A DNA stretch of 64,000 nt from Rhodovibrio sodomensis (lineage in GTDB: Bacteria; Pseudomonadota; Alphaproteobacteria; Kiloniellales; Rhodovibrionaceae), in contig NZ_NRRL01000007.1 in assembly GCF_016583645.1 (NCBI RefSeq), positions 32,557 to 96,556 on the forward strand, in the 5' to 3' direction. The notes under the pieces are model-generated. The model was not told where the DNA came from. It did no database searches and saw only the letters and a list, made by a program, of their open reading frames with translations. The translations under genes and the position numbers were made by a program. Positions 7,861-17,541 of the stretch are shown piece by piece (position 1 is the stretch's first letter; each line of letters starts with the position of its first letter).

Positions 7861-8049
7861 CGCCGCGCGCTGGATTTGCGCCCGCGAGCCGACGACGTTA
7901 TCGCCCTGTATGCGCGGCGGCTGGATCACGAAGCCGCCCGGCGTCCAGTCTCCTTGCCCCACACCGCCTAATCCCTATACTCCGCGCGCGCCGGGCCCGC
8001 GGGTCCCAAAAGTGCGCCCGAGACACCCAAGACAAGCGCGAGAGCGGCG

Positions 8050-9258
8050 ATGAGCGACGTCAAGAAGGTCGTGCTGGCCTATTCCGGCGGCCTGGACACC
8101 TCGGTGATCCTGAAGTGGCTGCAGGAGACCTACGGCTGCGAGGTGGTGACCTTCACCGCCGACCTGGGCCAGGGCGAGGAGCTGGAGCCCGCGCGGCGCA
8201 AGGCGGAGCAGCTCGGCATCAAGCCCGAGAACATCTACGTCGACGACCTGCGCGAGGAGTTCGTGCGCGACTTCGTCTTCCCGATGTTCCGCGCCAACGC
8301 CGTCTACGAGGGCGAATACCTGCTGGGCACCTCGATCGCCCGGCCGCTGATCGCCAAGCGCCAGATCGAGATCGCGCGCGCAACCGGGGCCGACGCCGTC
8401 TGTCACGGCGCGACCGGCAAGGGCAACGACCAGGTCCGCTTCGAGCTCGGCTACTACGCGCTCGAGCCCGGCATCAAGGTGATCGCGCCGTGGCGCGAAT
8501 GGGACCTGAACTCGCGCACCAAGCTGCTCGACTTCGCGGAGAAGCACCAGATCCCGATCGCCAAGGACAACATGGGCGAGGCGCCATTTTCGGTCGACGC
8601 CAACCTTCTGCACATCTCCGCCGAGGGCAAGGTGCTGGAGGACCCCTGGGAGACCGCGCCCGAATACGTCCACACCCGCACGACCGCGCCGGAGGACGCG
8701 CCCGACCGGCCGACCCGGATCACCATCGACTTCGAGCGCGGCGACCCGGTCGCGGTCGACGGCGACACGCTGTCGCCGGCCGACCTGCTGGCGCGGCTGA
8801 ACCAGCTGGCGGGCGACAACGGCATCGGCCGGCTGGACATCGTGGAGAACCGCTTCGTCGGCATGAAGTCGCGCGGCGTCTACGAAACCCCGGGCGGCAC
8901 CATCCTGCTGGCCGCCCACCGGGCGATCGAATCGCTCACCCTCGACCGCGAGGCCGCGCACCTCAAGGACGAGCTGATGCCGCGCTACGCCACGCTGATC
9001 TACAACGGCTTCTGGTGGGCGCCGGAGCGCGAGATGCTGCAGGCCCTGATCGACCGCAGCCAGGCGCACGTCACCGGCCGCGTCCGGCTCAAGCTCTACA
9101 AGGGCAACGTGACCGTCGAGGGCCGCCGCTCCCCGGAGTCGCTGTACAGTCAGGAGCACGTCACCTTCGAGGAGGACACGGTCTACGACCAGCGCGACGC
9201 CGAGGGCTTCATCAAGCTGAACGCCCTGCGGCTGCGTCTCTCCGGCCGGCAGAAATAG
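8050..9258 (+). CDS. argG: Argininosuccinate synthase
   Basis: ArgG joins citrulline and aspartate with ATP to make argininosuccinate, the penultimate step of arginine synthesis. The 402-residue protein opens with the N-type ATP pyrophosphatase P-loop [12 protein letters not shown] at residues 9-20 and contains [14 protein letters not shown] and NDMGEAPFS-like family segments ([13 protein letters not shown]). Length matches the alphaproteobacterial type. The ATG at 8050 follows a GAGAGCGGCG stretch. The preceding 220 bp hold no clear leader or riboswitch. It is monocistronic, followed by a PilZ-like gene. Confidence 0.98.
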   Translation: MSDVKKVVLAYSGGLDTSVILKWLQETYGCEVVTFTADLGQGEELEPARRKAEQLGIKPENIYVDDLREEFVRDFVFPMFRANAVYEGEYLLGTSIARPLIAKRQIEIARATGADAVCHGATGKGNDQVRFELGYYALEPGIKVIAPWREWDLNSRTKLLDFAEKHQIPIAKDNMGEAPFSVDANLLHISAEGKVLEDPWETAPEYVHTRTTAPEDAPDRPTRITIDFERGDPVAVDGDTLSPADLLARLNQLAGDNGIGRLDIVENRFVGMKSRGVYETPGGTILLAAHRAIESLTLDREAAHLKDELMPRYATLIYNGFWWAPEREMLQALIDRSQAHVTGRVRLKLYKGNVTVEGRRSPESLYSQEHVTFEEDTVYDQRDAEGFIKLNALRLRLSGRQK

Positions 9259-9336
9259 CCGCCGCTAAGCGCCTGTTAACCCGCGGATGCGTACGGTTCC
9301 GGGCCGAGCGTGGGCCGTATAGGGAAAGCAGGAGCC

Positions 9337-9681
9337 GTGTGGCCGTTCAGCCCGTCCAAATCGAAAGCCGCCGATTCGGGCTCTGGCGGGTCCGCCGGCG
9401 CTTCCGGGCCGCTGGTGCGCGCGCGGATCGACCGCAAGGTCCACCCGGTCACGCAGTTCGACCGCGCCACCGTGACGATCGACGGCGTCACCGAGGACAT
9501 GGTGCCCCGCCAGCGCTTCCAGTTCGCCTTCTGCCTCGAGGTCGACGGGGAGGAGGTCGAAGTCCCGACCCGCGGCACCGTGGTCGAGGTCAAAGGCAAG
9601 CAGGTGGTCGCGACGTACCTGGCGCCGCAGCCCTATTACCAGAAGCTGATGCGCCGCGCGCTCAGCCAGCGCGCCGCGTAA
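9337..9681 (+). CDS. Small PilZ-like domain protein
   Basis: The protein is 114 residues from GTG 9337, giving an N-terminus read as MWPFSPSKSK, a common start for such proteins; an in-frame GTG at 9310 would add nine residues but has no ribosome-binding site. A disordered Ser/Gly linker leads to a beta-rich domain (ARIDRKVHPVTQFDRATVTI, later TRGTVVEVKGKQVVATYL) that looks like a PilZ-type barrel. The c-di-GMP-binding RxxxR and D/NxSxxG motifs are not clear, so ligand binding is doubtful. Family assignment is tentative. Confidence 0.6.
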   Translation: MWPFSPSKSKAADSGSGGSAGASGPLVRARIDRKVHPVTQFDRATVTIDGVTEDMVPRQRFQFAFCLEVDGEEVEVPTRGTVVEVKGKQVVATYLAPQPYYQKLMRRALSQRAA

Positions 9682-9760
9682 CCGGGCGGCCCGGGGCGCT
9701 GGCCCCGGATGCCGGGCGGCAGCCACAGGCCCGATCGAATACCGCCCGGCGCATGGCCGT

Positions 9761-10468
9761 TCAATGCGGCGGCAGCGCGCTGACCCCGATCAGCCAGGGG
9801 TGCAGGTGCATCACCGCGGCGTAGACCGCCAGGCCCGCCACCGGTCGCCACAGGCCGAGACCCTTCCAGTCCATCTTGGTGCGCCCCGCGATCAGGGCGG
9901 CGAACGGGATCAGGCTGGTGGTCAGCTGGATCGGGCCCCAGCCCGCGCCCATCTGGTGCTGGCGCTTCATGTCGATGTGCACCATGCCGCCCAGCGACAG
10001 GATCAGCATCCCGGCGAACACCACGATCGACGCCGCGTCGCCGTTGACGCACAGGTGCGACAGCGACCACAGCGCCGCGCCCCACAGGAAAGGATGCCGG
10101 GTGATGCGCAGAATCCCGGGCGCCGGGTCTTCCGGGCCCAGCTCGGCCGCGCGCTTGTCGCCGCCGACCATGGTCGGGCTGCGGGTGGTCACGCCCGAGA
10201 CCACCAGCACCGCCGCGACCGGGTTCAGCACGGTGGGGATCCAGTACAGCTCGATCGGCGGGTACCAGACCGGGACCGGCGGCGCGGCGCCGTAGGCCAC
10301 CACCAGCCACAACAGCGCGCCCGTCATCGCCAGCGAATAGACGGTGGTGAAGCCCTGGGCGCCGAGGAACTTGACCGCGGGATCGCGCAGCGTCTGGCTG
10401 GACAAAAGAAAGTGACCGCCCACGAAGAACACCGTGGCGGCGAACAGGGCGTCGAGGGTTCCAAGCAT
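9761..10468 (-). CDS. NnrU family membrane protein
   Basis: A 235-residue protein with about six hydrophobic segments and the NnrU-family signature RITRHPFLWGAALWSLSHL near residue 124, followed by the D-rich loop and VHIDMKRQ. NnrU proteins were first found near nitrite and nitric oxide reductase genes; related isoprenylcysteine-methyltransferase-fold members include carotenoid isomerase cofactors. No denitrification gene is nearby. The gene is convergent with the PilZ-like gene and divergent from the DUF3253 gene. Confidence 0.85.
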   Translation of the reverse strand: MLGTLDALFAATVFFVGGHFLLSSQTLRDPAVKFLGAQGFTTVYSLAMTGALLWLVVAYGAAPPVPVWYPPIELYWIPTVLNPVAAVLVVSGVTTRSPTMVGGDKRAAELGPEDPAPGILRITRHPFLWGAALWSLSHLCVNGDAASIVVFAGMLILSLGGMVHIDMKRQHQMGAGWGPIQLTTSLIPFAALIAGRTKMDWKGLGLWRPVAGLAVYAAVMHLHPWLIGVSALPPH

Positions 10469-10674
10469 GGGTGCGGCGGGGCTTTCGCGGCTGGTGGGTC
10501 GCTCGGGCGGCGCCGCCGACGGTCGAAACCATCCACGGCCTTGCCCGCGACGTCGGGCCGGCGCCCTGTCGTCGGCGCGGATTGGTGCCGGCCTTGTGGC
10601 GCCGGGCTGAACCGTGCGACAAGCCGGGCCGCCGCCGCAAGCCCGGTAACCCCGGAACAGGACCTTTTGCCGCG

Positions 10675-11055
10675 ATGACCGAGCGCCCCGACACGCCCGC
10701 CGCCGGCGATGCCGACGGCGCCGCCGAGCCGAACCGCCCGAAGCGGACCGAGGACAGCGACCCGCTGGCGGGCGAGATCCTGCGCCTGGTCGAGCAACGC
10801 GGGCCGGGCAAGTCGATCTGCCCCAGCGAGGTCGCCCGGGCGTTCGCCGAGCAGCGGCGCAAGCCGACCGACCCGCCGGACCTATGGCGCAAGTACCTGC
10901 CGGCGGTGCGCCAGCAGGCCAAGAACCTGGCCCGCCAGGGCCGCATCTCGATCCTGCGCCGGGGCAAGCCGGTCGACCCGACGGTCCCGGTCAAAGGCGT
11001 GGTCCGGCTGAGTTTGCCGGTGGAGATCGGTGGGCATACCGGCGGGTCTGAGTAA
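10675..11055 (+). CDS. DUF3253 domain protein
   Basis: From ATG 10675 the product has 126 residues. After a disordered, charged N-terminus, the segment ICPSEVARAFAEQ and later AKNLARQGRISILRRGKPVDP match the small DUF3253 family, which looks like a winged-helix fold. The frame is open further upstream, but those residues are Arg/Pro-rich and non-conserved. The biochemical role is unknown. An A-type palindromic repeat follows 36 bp downstream. Confidence 0.75.
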   Translation: MTERPDTPAAGDADGAAEPNRPKRTEDSDPLAGEILRLVEQRGPGKSICPSEVARAFAEQRRKPTDPPDLWRKYLPAVRQQAKNLARQGRISILRRGKPVDPTVPVKGVVRLSLPVEIGGHTGGSE

Positions 11056-11090
11056 GCGGTGGCGGCGGCCTACGTGTCGCCACCCGTCGT

Positions 11091-11225
11091 GCGTCCTTCG
11101 ACACGGCCCTTCGGGCCTGCTCAGGATGACGTCTTCGTTTTTATCCCATGAATATTAGTCTATATTGCATGAATATTCGACGTCATCCTGAGCAGGTCGA
11201 CGCAGTCGGCCGTGTCGAAGGACGC
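11091..11225. repeat. Family A palindromic intergenic element, copy 1
   Basis: Outer arms at 11091-11108 and 11208-11225 are perfect 18-bp inverted repeats containing TCCTTCGACACGG. Inner arms, CCTGCTCAGGATGACGTC and its complement, pair again around an AT-rich centre that holds a 9-bp direct repeat (ATGAATATT). It lies between the DUF3253 gene and the 3' end of folD. The same structure recurs at 15886 and 44964. Confidence 0.9.
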
Positions 11226-11289
11226 CCGACGGCTATAGAAGCTTGAATGCCTGCTCTAACCGGACAGCCTCATAATCCGGGCGCGCCCG

Positions 11290-12204
11290 CTACCCCTTCG
11301 GCTCAGCGATCCCGTTGGCGCGGCAGCAGGCGGTGACGGTGTTGGCGAGCAGGACGGCGATCGTCATCGGGCCGACGCCGCCCGGCACCGGGGTGATCGC
11401 GCCGGCGACGCGGCGGGCGGCGTCGAAGTCGACGTCGCCGACCAGCGGGCCCTTTTCGCCCTCGCGCTCGGGCGGCAGGCGGTTGATGCCGACGTCGATC
11501 ACCGTGGCGCCCGGCTTGATCCAGTCGCCCTGAACCATCCGGGTACGCCCCACCGCGGCGATCAGGATGTCGGCGGTGCGGCACACCTCGGCCAGGTTCC
11601 TGGTCTTGGAATGCGCGACCGTGACGGTGCAGCTGCGCGCCAACAGCAGCTGGCTCATCGGCTTGCCGACGATGTTGGAGCGCCCGAGCACGACCGCGTT
11701 GAGCCCGGTCAGGTCGCCCAGCTGGTGTTCCAGCAGCATCAGGCTCCCCATCGGCGTGCAGGGCACCAGCGCGCGGTCCAGCTGGCCGCGGCTGAGCAGG
11801 CCGGCGTTGACGACGTGGAAGCCGTCGACATCCTTGGTCGGCTCGATCGTCGCCAGCACCTTTTCCGAATCGATCTGCCCGGGCAGCGGCAACTGCACCA
11901 GGATGCCGTGGACGGCCGGGTCGTCGTTCAGCTGGCGCACCAGGTCGAGCAGCGTCCGTTCGGCCGTGTCGGCGGGCAGGCGGTGCTCGAACGACTGCAT
12001 GCCGACCTCCGCCGTCTTCTTCGCCTTCATGTTGACGTAGACTTGGCTGGCGGCGTCCTCGCCCACCAGCACGACGGCCAGGCCCGGCTGGATGCCGTGC
12101 CGCTGCGTCAGCTGGTCGACCTGCCGGCCGACGCGCGCGCGGACCTCGCTGGCGAACGCCTTGCCATCGATCAATTGGGCGCCTGGGTTCTGCGGATCGG
12201 CCAT
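11290..12204 (-). CDS. folD: Methylenetetrahydrofolate dehydrogenase/methenyltetrahydrofolate cyclohydrolase
   Basis: FolD interconverts 5,10-methylene-, methenyl- and 10-formyl-tetrahydrofolate with NADP. The 304-residue protein starts at ATG 12204. [14 protein letters not shown] carries the catalytic Tyr and Lys, [13 protein letters not shown] and PTKDVDGFH are the folate-site motifs, [18 protein letters not shown] is the nucleotide site, and [13 protein letters not shown] closes the family pattern. It is the last gene of a minus-strand group with YggT and DUF167 genes. The frame is open upstream of 12204 but the added residues are not conserved. Confidence 0.97.
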   Translation of the reverse strand: MADPQNPGAQLIDGKAFASEVRARVGRQVDQLTQRHGIQPGLAVVLVGEDAASQVYVNMKAKKTAEVGMQSFEHRLPADTAERTLLDLVRQLNDDPAVHGILVQLPLPGQIDSEKVLATIEPTKDVDGFHVVNAGLLSRGQLDRALVPCTPMGSLMLLEHQLGDLTGLNAVVLGRSNIVGKPMSQLLLARSCTVTVAHSKTRNLAEVCRTADILIAAVGRTRMVQGDWIKPGATVIDVGINRLPPEREGEKGPLVGDVDFDAARRVAGAITPVPGGVGPMTIAVLLANTVTACCRANGIAEPKG

Positions 12205-12392
12205 TCGTGGGGGCACTCGCTTGGTTCTGTGGGTCGGGGTCGAGGTCGGTCCGGGCGGCACGCGGTGCGGGGGCGGCATCGGCCGCGCACGGCGACGACA
12301 AGTCTGCCGTCGCCCGAAGGCCTGGCGTTCGCCCGGAACCGCCATCGAACGATCCCAGACCGACGCGTCCCGCCTCGGCGCGGGCCGGGCGG

Positions 12393-12707
12393 CTATAGCT
12401 CATCGTGCAGACGCGCGGCAAGCGCGTCCGGATCGCCCGCCAGATGCACACGCTTGCGCCGCGCCGCCGTGCCCGCGACCAGCGTCACGTCGGACCTGGC
12501 GAGGCCCCAGCGCTTGGCGAGCAGCCTGACCAGCGCCTGGTTCGCCTTGCCGTCGGCGGGCGGCGCCTTCAGGCGCACCCGCAGCACGGGCGTGCCGTCG
12601 GCCAGCACCTCGACGCCGCCGACCCGGTCCGCCTTGGCCCCGGGCGTGACCTGCAGGTCGACGCGCAGACCGCCGTCGGCGGGCCGCCAGGGCCGCGCGC
12701 CGGTCAT
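12393..12707 (-). CDS. DUF167 (YggU-type) protein
   Basis: A 104-residue protein of the DUF167 family. [28 protein letters not shown] and [13 protein letters not shown] contain the conserved PPxxGKAN and RxKxV elements. It is a small alpha/beta protein of unknown function found next to yggT in many proteobacteria. It lies 15 bp downstream of the YggT gene here, supporting cotranscription. Confidence 0.88.
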   Translation of the reverse strand: MTGARPWRPADGGLRVDLQVTPGAKADRVGGVEVLADGTPVLRVRLKAPPADGKANQALVRLLAKRWGLARSDVTLVAGTAARRKRVHLAGDPDALAARLHDEL

Positions 12708-12722
12708 CGCCGGGCTGGAGAG

Positions 12723-13043
12723 CTACATGCCGCCCATGCCGGCGCCGGCCACCATCTCGTAGCGCAGGTTGCCGAGCACCCGCTGCACGAAGAACAGGCC
12801 CAGGATCAGGATGATCGGCGAGATGTCGATCCCGCCCAGGTTGGGCATGATGTTGCGGATCGGCCGCAGCGCGGGCTCCGTCACCCGGCCCAGGAAGTCC
12901 AGGATGGTATAGACCAACCGGTTGGTCGTGTTGATCACGTCGAAGGCGATCAGCCAGCTCAGGATCGCGGAAATGATGATCGCCCAGATGTAGAGATCGA
13001 TCGCGACGATGATGATCTCGATCAGCGGGCCCAGGATGACCAT
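12723..13043 (-). CDS. YggT family integral membrane protein
   Basis: A 106-residue protein with two hydrophobic segments and the YggT-typical pattern: IIISAILSWLIAFDVINTTN, then VTEPALRPIRNIMPNLGGIDISPIILI split over two helices. YggT proteins are linked to osmotic tolerance and cell-envelope processes in other bacteria. It is the first gene of the YggT-DUF167-folD minus-strand group, and lies downstream of no visible gene, so its promoter should be within the next 400 bases. Confidence 0.88.
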   Translation of the reverse strand: MVILGPLIEIIIVAIDLYIWAIIISAILSWLIAFDVINTTNRLVYTILDFLGRVTEPALRPIRNIMPNLGGIDISPIILILGLFFVQRVLGNLRYEMVAGAGMGGM

Positions 13044-13442
13044 GAAGCAGCTGCCTCTCGGGAGCGTGGGACGGGAAGGCCGGGCGGCCCCGTTCGGATC
13101 TGTCGACGGCCGCGTCCGAACGCACGGGTGCGCGCGGGCCGGGCGGAAAAGCCGGCGCCAATCTAGTCATGGCCGCACCGCGAGACAAGCCGCTGCCGGT
13201 CTCGGCGCGACCGGACCTCACCCGCTGCCCGGTGCGCGGCGAACAAACGCGATCGGCGCAAATCGCCCCTTGATCCGCCCGGGGCGGATTTGCATGCTCC
13301 GGCGCGCAGCGACGCCCGCCGGCCGCGCACGTCCCAGCGATCGTCGGCGGGCGTCATCCGGCCCTTGTGTCCAAGCCCGGCGCGGGCTACATGAGGGCTG
13401 CGCCGCGCGCGGGCTGACGCGCCCGCTCGCGCGCGACAGCGT
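13044..13442. other. Intergenic region before tRNA-Ala
   Basis: About 400 bases without a credible gene. A possible tRNA promoter is TTGTGT (13365-13370), a 17-bp spacer and TACATG (13388-13393), about 50 bp upstream of the tRNA. The rest contains only GC-rich sequence and no repeat of the four families seen elsewhere. Confidence 0.4.
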
Positions 13443-13518
13443 GGGGCCGTAGCTCAGCTGGGAGAGCGCTAGAATCGCACTCTAGAGGTCGCGGGTTCGA
13501 GTCCCGCCGGCTCCACCA
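13443..13518 (+). tRNA. tRNA-Ala (CGC)
   Basis: The 76-nt sequence folds as a standard cloverleaf. The acceptor stem is GGGGCCG with CGGCTCC (one G-T pair), the D-stem GCTC/GAGC, the anticodon stem CTAGA/TCTAG with loop ATCGCAC, and the T-stem GCGGG/CCCGC around TTCGAGT. The anticodon CGC at loop positions 3-5 reads GCG, an alanine codon. CCA is encoded. Confidence 0.95.
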
Positions 13519-13694
13519 ATTTTCCCCCGCCGTTCGCTTCGTTCCCCGCCGCATTTCCGGCCCGCGCCGTGTCGCTGTTCGCGCGGGCATGTCCGTCCAG
13601 CGCCGGCGTGGTGGGGGCTGCGCGCCCGACGTTGGCGCGTGCGTAGGGCGGTTACGTTCGATCGGCCGGCGACGGCGCGGGCATCGGCCGCGGC

Positions 13695-14216
13695 CTACCG
13701 CCCGAGGGCCTGCTCGTAGATCTGCTTTGTTTCGGCATCGAAACAGCAGAACATGACCTTTTCCGGCAGCGCCATCTCGGCGAGCGCGGCGCGCACCGTG
13801 TCGACGGCGATCCGGGTGGCGCGGTCCAGCGGGAAGCCGTAGGCGCCGGTCGAGATCGCCGGGAAGGCGACCGTGCGGGCGTCGTGCTCCGCGGCCCGTT
13901 TCAGGGAGTTGCGATAGGCCTGCGCCAGCGTGTCGTCCTCGCCGGCGGTGCCGCCGGACCAGACCGGGCCGACCGTGTGCACCACGTGCCGGGCGGGCAG
14001 CTTGAAGCCGGGCGTGACCACCGCCTGCCCGGGCGCGCAGCCGCCGATCTTCTGGCAGGCGTCCTTCAGCTCCGGCCCGGCCGCGCGGTGGATCGCGCCG
14101 TCGACGCCGCCGCCGCCGGCGAGCTGCTTGTTCGCCGCGTTGACGATGGCGTCGACCTCCAGCTGCGTGATGTCGCCCTGGATGACCTCGATGCGGGCGT
14201 CGACGCTGTCGCTCAT
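13695..14216 (-). CDS. Macrodomain protein, O-acetyl-ADP-ribose deacetylase-like
   Basis: A 173-residue single macrodomain (YmdB/MacroD type). Family motifs are IEVIQGDITQLEVDAIVNAAN at the N-terminus with the ADP-ribose-binding Asp and Asn, GGGGVDGAIHRAAG as the catalytic loop, and FPAISTGAYGFP near residue 122. It would remove ADP-ribose from proteins or deacetylate O-acetyl-ADP-ribose in the cytoplasm. It lies 53 bp downstream of an MFS gene on the same strand. Length is typical of stand-alone bacterial macrodomains. Confidence 0.93.
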   Translation of the reverse strand: MSDSVDARIEVIQGDITQLEVDAIVNAANKQLAGGGGVDGAIHRAAGPELKDACQKIGGCAPGQAVVTPGFKLPARHVVHTVGPVWSGGTAGEDDTLAQAYRNSLKRAAEHDARTVAFPAISTGAYGFPLDRATRIAVDTVRAALAEMALPEKVMFCCFDAETKQIYEQALGR

Positions 14217-14269
14217 GGCTGCTGCCTCCTGCTCGCGAGCCGATCCGGCCTTCACGCAGGCCGCCGAAG

Positions 14270-15700
14270 CTAGCGCGGGGCGTCGGCTTCGGCGGTCGGG
14301 CCGTCCGGCTGTGACTGTGCCGTTTCGTTCGTGCCGGCCGCCTCGCCGCGCGGGCCGCGGTGGATCACCCAGAGCGCGAGCGCGATCGCCGGCAGGCCGA
14401 TCGCGGCCGCGATCAGGAAGAAGTCGACGTAGCCGCGGGTGTCCACCACGATCCCGCCGAAGCCGCCCATGAATTTCCCCGGCAGGGTCATCAGCGAGGA
14501 GAACAGGGCGTACTGCGTGGCCGTGTAGGCGGTCGATGTCAGGGACGACAGGTACGCGACGAAGACCGCCCCGGCAAGCCCACCGGCCAGGTTGTCCGCG
14601 CTGATCGTCATGGTCAAAAGCCGGATGTCCGGGCCGGCCTGGGCCAGGACCGCGAACAGCAGGTTGGTGACCGCGACCAGGAGCGCCCCGATCACCAGCG
14701 GCCGCAGCACTCCCAGCCGCGCCACCAGCAGCCCGCCCAGGAAGGCGCCCGCGATCGACATGGCGAAGCCGAACACCTTGGTGACGCTGGCGATCTCCGC
14801 CTTGGAGAAGCCGAGGTCGATGTAGAAGGGATTCGCCATCACCCCCATGGTGATGTCGGACAGGCGGTAGACGGCCACGAACGCCAGGATCATCAGCGCC
14901 GCCCGGCCGTAGCGGCCGAAGAAGTCGAGGAACGGGCAGGCCACCGCGCCGTACAGCCAGGCGAGCGTGCGCCGGACGCCGGCCGGCATGCGCGCGCCCG
15001 CCAGGCGGGCGGGCAGGCGCGCGCCGTGTTCGGCGGCCAGGTCGCGCTGCTTCTCCGGCTCCCGGATCAGCAGCACGGTCGCCATGCCGACGCCCATGCA
15101 GGCCGCCATCGCGGTGTAGGCGGCGGGCCAGGAGACGAATTCCGCGATGTAGAGCGCGCCCGCGCCCGCGACCAGCAGCGCCAGCCGGTAGCCCAGGATG
15201 TAGGCCGCCGCCATCGCGCCCTGCACCGCGCGCTGCACCGCCTCGATCCGGTAGGCGTCGATCGCGACGTCCTGGGTGGCGGAGAAGAACGCGATCGCGA
15301 CCGCGACCATCGCCAGGCGCGGGATGTCCGCGCTCGGATCCGAGGCCGCGATCGCCAGCAGCCCGGCCGCCACGCCGACCTGGCCCAGCAGCATCCAGCT
15401 GCGCCGCCGGCCGAGCCAGCGGGTCAACAGCGGCAGGCGCATCCGGTCGACCACCGGCGCCCAGACGACCTTGATCGAGAACATGATCCCGGCCCAGGAG
15501 AAGAAGCCGATCGTGGTCGCGGTCACGCCGTCCTCGCGCAGCCAGGCGGACAAGGTGGCGAAGATCAACAGGAACGGCAGGCCGGCGGAGAACCCCAGGA
15601 ACAGCATCCCGGCCACCCGCGGGTGCAGGTAGACGCGCGCGGACAGGAGCCAGCTCGCCAGCCAGCCGCGCTGGGCGGCGGGGTCGGGGGACGCGTTCAT
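14270..15700 (-). CDS. AmpG-like MFS permease
   Basis: From ATG 15700 the protein has 476 residues and about 12 to 14 hydrophobic segments. The first part (GFSAGLPFLLIFATLSAWL, then VVWAPVVDRMRLPLL) is the characteristic AmpG pattern. AmpG imports anhydromuropeptides from the periplasm for cell-wall recycling and in many bacteria links to beta-lactamase induction. Some alphaproteobacterial members of this family have other or unknown substrates. It precedes a macrodomain gene on the same strand. No ampC or ampR is in the window. Confidence 0.8.
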   Translation of the reverse strand: MNASPDPAAQRGWLASWLLSARVYLHPRVAGMLFLGFSAGLPFLLIFATLSAWLREDGVTATTIGFFSWAGIMFSIKVVWAPVVDRMRLPLLTRWLGRRRSWMLLGQVGVAAGLLAIAASDPSADIPRLAMVAVAIAFFSATQDVAIDAYRIEAVQRAVQGAMAAAYILGYRLALLVAGAGALYIAEFVSWPAAYTAMAACMGVGMATVLLIREPEKQRDLAAEHGARLPARLAGARMPAGVRRTLAWLYGAVACPFLDFFGRYGRAALMILAFVAVYRLSDITMGVMANPFYIDLGFSKAEIASVTKVFGFAMSIAGAFLGGLLVARLGVLRPLVIGALLVAVTNLLFAVLAQAGPDIRLLTMTISADNLAGGLAGAVFVAYLSSLTSTAYTATQYALFSSLMTLPGKFMGGFGGIVVDTRGYVDFFLIAAAIGLPAIALALWVIHRGPRGEAAGTNETAQSQPDGPTAEADAPR

Positions 15701-15885
15701 CGGCTGCGGCTCGCTCCCATCGTTGCGCGGCCGGTGTAACCCGACCGCGCCCGCCCACGCCATCGCCGACGCTGTGACGGTGTTAAGACCGCCACTGTCC
15801 GGGCGGGCGGGTTAATTTTCGAGTCATCAAGCGAACGTCGGATTGTGTCGTTCGGGTCGGACTCGACCTGCGAAAGGCCCGTGTG

Positions 15886-16022
15886 GCGTCCTTCGACACG
15901 GCCGCTGACGCGGCCTGCTCATGATGACGTCCAAAAAGAAAAAAGGGATGGCTATATCAGCAGTTAAAAACATCGACGTCGTCCTGAGCAGGCCCGCGAA
16001 GCGGGGCGTGTCGAAGGGCGCC
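15886..16022. repeat. Family A palindromic intergenic element, copy 2
   Basis: It begins GCGTCCTTCGACACGGCC and ends with GGGGCGTGTCGAAGGGCGCC. Internal arms TGATGACGTC and GACGTCGTCCTGAGCAGG flank an A-rich centre. It is partly degenerate compared with the copy at 11091 and lies in the 394-base gap between the AmpG-like and rsmB genes. Confidence 0.85.
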
Positions 16023-16045
16023 TGACGGGTCGATGCCGCCGGCAA

Positions 16046-16088
16046 CCTCCTCTCCTCGACCCTCTCCTCCCAGTCGAGGAGCGGGTAT
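16046..16088. repeat. Family C CCTCTCC/GGAG-rich repeat
   Basis: A short stretch of CCTCCTCTCC, CCCTCTCCTCCCAG and TCGAGGAGCGGG next to the rsmB 3' end. It belongs to the dispersed low-complexity family seen at about ten intergenic sites in this window and can fold into a weak hairpin. Confidence 0.6.
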
Positions 16089-16094
16089 GAGTTC

Positions 16095-17411
16095 TCACCC
16101 CCGCTTGTTCAGTCGCGCGGCGTAAAACCCGTCCATGCCGCCCTGCTCGGCCCAGTGGCAGGGCAGGGTGCGCAGGTCGCCGTGCGCGGTGATCGCCTCG
16201 GCCGGGACGCCCAGCTCCTCGGCGCTGACCGGCATCCGTTCGAAATCGTTGCGGTCACGCAACAACGCCTGGACCCGTTCGACGCCCTCCTCCGGCTCGA
16301 GCGAGCAGACGGCGTAGACCAGCGTGCCGCCGGGGGCGAGCATCTCGGCGGCGGCGGCCAGCAGCGCGGCCTGCAATTCGGCCATCGCGGCGGGGTCTTC
16401 CGGGCGCTTCAGGTGGGCGATGTCGGGGTGGCGGCGCAGCGTGCCGGTCGCGCTGCAGGGCGCGTCCAGCAGGATCTTTTCGGGCGTGTCCGGCGGGGTC
16501 CAGGTCTGGATCTCCGCGGCCACGGTGGCGGCGGCGAGCGACAGCCGGGCCAGGTTTCCCTCCAGCTGGCGCAGCCGGGTTTCCGAGCGGTCGACCGCCA
16601 TGACGTGGGCGCCGGCCGCGGCCAGCTGCGCCGTCTTGCCGCCGGGCGCGGCGCACAGGTCGAACACGCGCTGCCCGTCGACCGCGCCCAGCAGGCGCGC
16701 GGGCAGGGCGGCGGCGGCGTCCTGCACCCACCAGGCGCCGTCGTCGTAGCCGGGCAGCCTGCGCACGTCGCCGCGCGCGCCGGTCAGGCGCAGCGTGCCG
16801 CTCGGCAGGCGGATCGCGTCCAGCTTCTGCGCCCAGCCGTCGGGGTCGGCCTGCACGCTCAGGTCCAGCGGCGGCTCGGCCAGCTGCGCCTGGGCGATCG
16901 CATGCGCGGTGGCCTCGCCGTAGGCGGCCGTCCAGCGCCGCCACAGCCAGTCGGGCGCGGACAGGCGCGCCGCGTCTTGGCTCGCCAGGATTTGCGCGCG
17001 CTCCCGGTCCAGGCGGCGCAGCACGGCGTTCAGCAGGCCCTTGTGCGCGCCCACGCGCACGCCGGTCGCCAGCCCCACCGTCTCGCCGACGGCGGCGTGC
17101 GCCGGCACCTCCAGGATCAACAGCTGGGCCGCGCCCAGGCGCAGCAGATCCTGCACCGCGTTCAGCTTGCCCTTCAGCGGCTTGTCCAGGCAGCGCGCGA
17201 TCGCGTCGTCCAGCTGGCCGAGCCGGCGCAGCACGGTCGCCGCCAGGTGCCGGGTGAACGCGCGGTCGCGCGGCGCCAGGTCGTCCAGGCGCGGCGTGTC
17301 CGCCAGCGCGTCCTCCAGCGTGCGCCCCTTGCGCAGCACCGCGCGCAGCAGCTCGAACGCGGCCCGACGGGCTTCCCGGCCGGCGGCGGGTTGGGTCTCG
17401 GTCTCGCTCAT
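16095..17411 (-). CDS. rsmB: 16S rRNA (cytosine967-C5)-methyltransferase
   Basis: The 438-residue protein starts at ATG 17411. Residues 12-140 form the NusB-like RNA-binding domain (RRAAFELLRAVLRKGRTLED). The methyltransferase part contains FDLCAAPGGKTAQLAA as SAM motif I, LDAPCSATGTLRRHPDI with the motif-IV cysteine, and YAVCSLEPEEG with the motif-VI catalytic cysteine. These two cysteines define the m5C enzymes. The combination with a NusB domain identifies RsmB rather than RsmF; a second, NusB-free relative is encoded at 60490. It stands alone on the minus strand. Confidence 0.93.
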   Translation of the reverse strand: MSETETQPAAGREARRAAFELLRAVLRKGRTLEDALADTPRLDDLAPRDRAFTRHLAATVLRRLGQLDDAIARCLDKPLKGKLNAVQDLLRLGAAQLLILEVPAHAAVGETVGLATGVRVGAHKGLLNAVLRRLDRERAQILASQDAARLSAPDWLWRRWTAAYGEATAHAIAQAQLAEPPLDLSVQADPDGWAQKLDAIRLPSGTLRLTGARGDVRRLPGYDDGAWWVQDAAAALPARLLGAVDGQRVFDLCAAPGGKTAQLAAAGAHVMAVDRSETRLRQLEGNLARLSLAAATVAAEIQTWTPPDTPEKILLDAPCSATGTLRRHPDIAHLKRPEDPAAMAELQAALLAAAAEMLAPGGTLVYAVCSLEPEEGVERVQALLRDRNDFERMPVSAEELGVPAEAITAHGDLRTLPCHWAEQGGMDGFYAARLNKRG

Positions 17412-17541
17412 GCCCGCGCATGTAGCACGGCCGCGGCGTTCGTGCGGAGGGGAGATTTTCAGCTGGGCCACCACAGCGGAGATCAAGGAGGCCAAGCCGG
17501 TTCTGTTCCTTGGCGGCCTCGCGTGCTGGCGGTAAAGATTC

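Noticed and set aside
7829..8049. Looked for an arginine-responsive leader upstream of argG
   Set aside because: No ARG-box-like palindrome, leader peptide or riboswitch-like structure is evident; only the MNT remnant is seen.
13387..13590. Minus-strand 67-codon frame containing RRDSNPRPLECDSSALPAEL
   Set aside because: It is the classic false protein read from the antisense strand of a tRNA gene, here tRNA-Ala.
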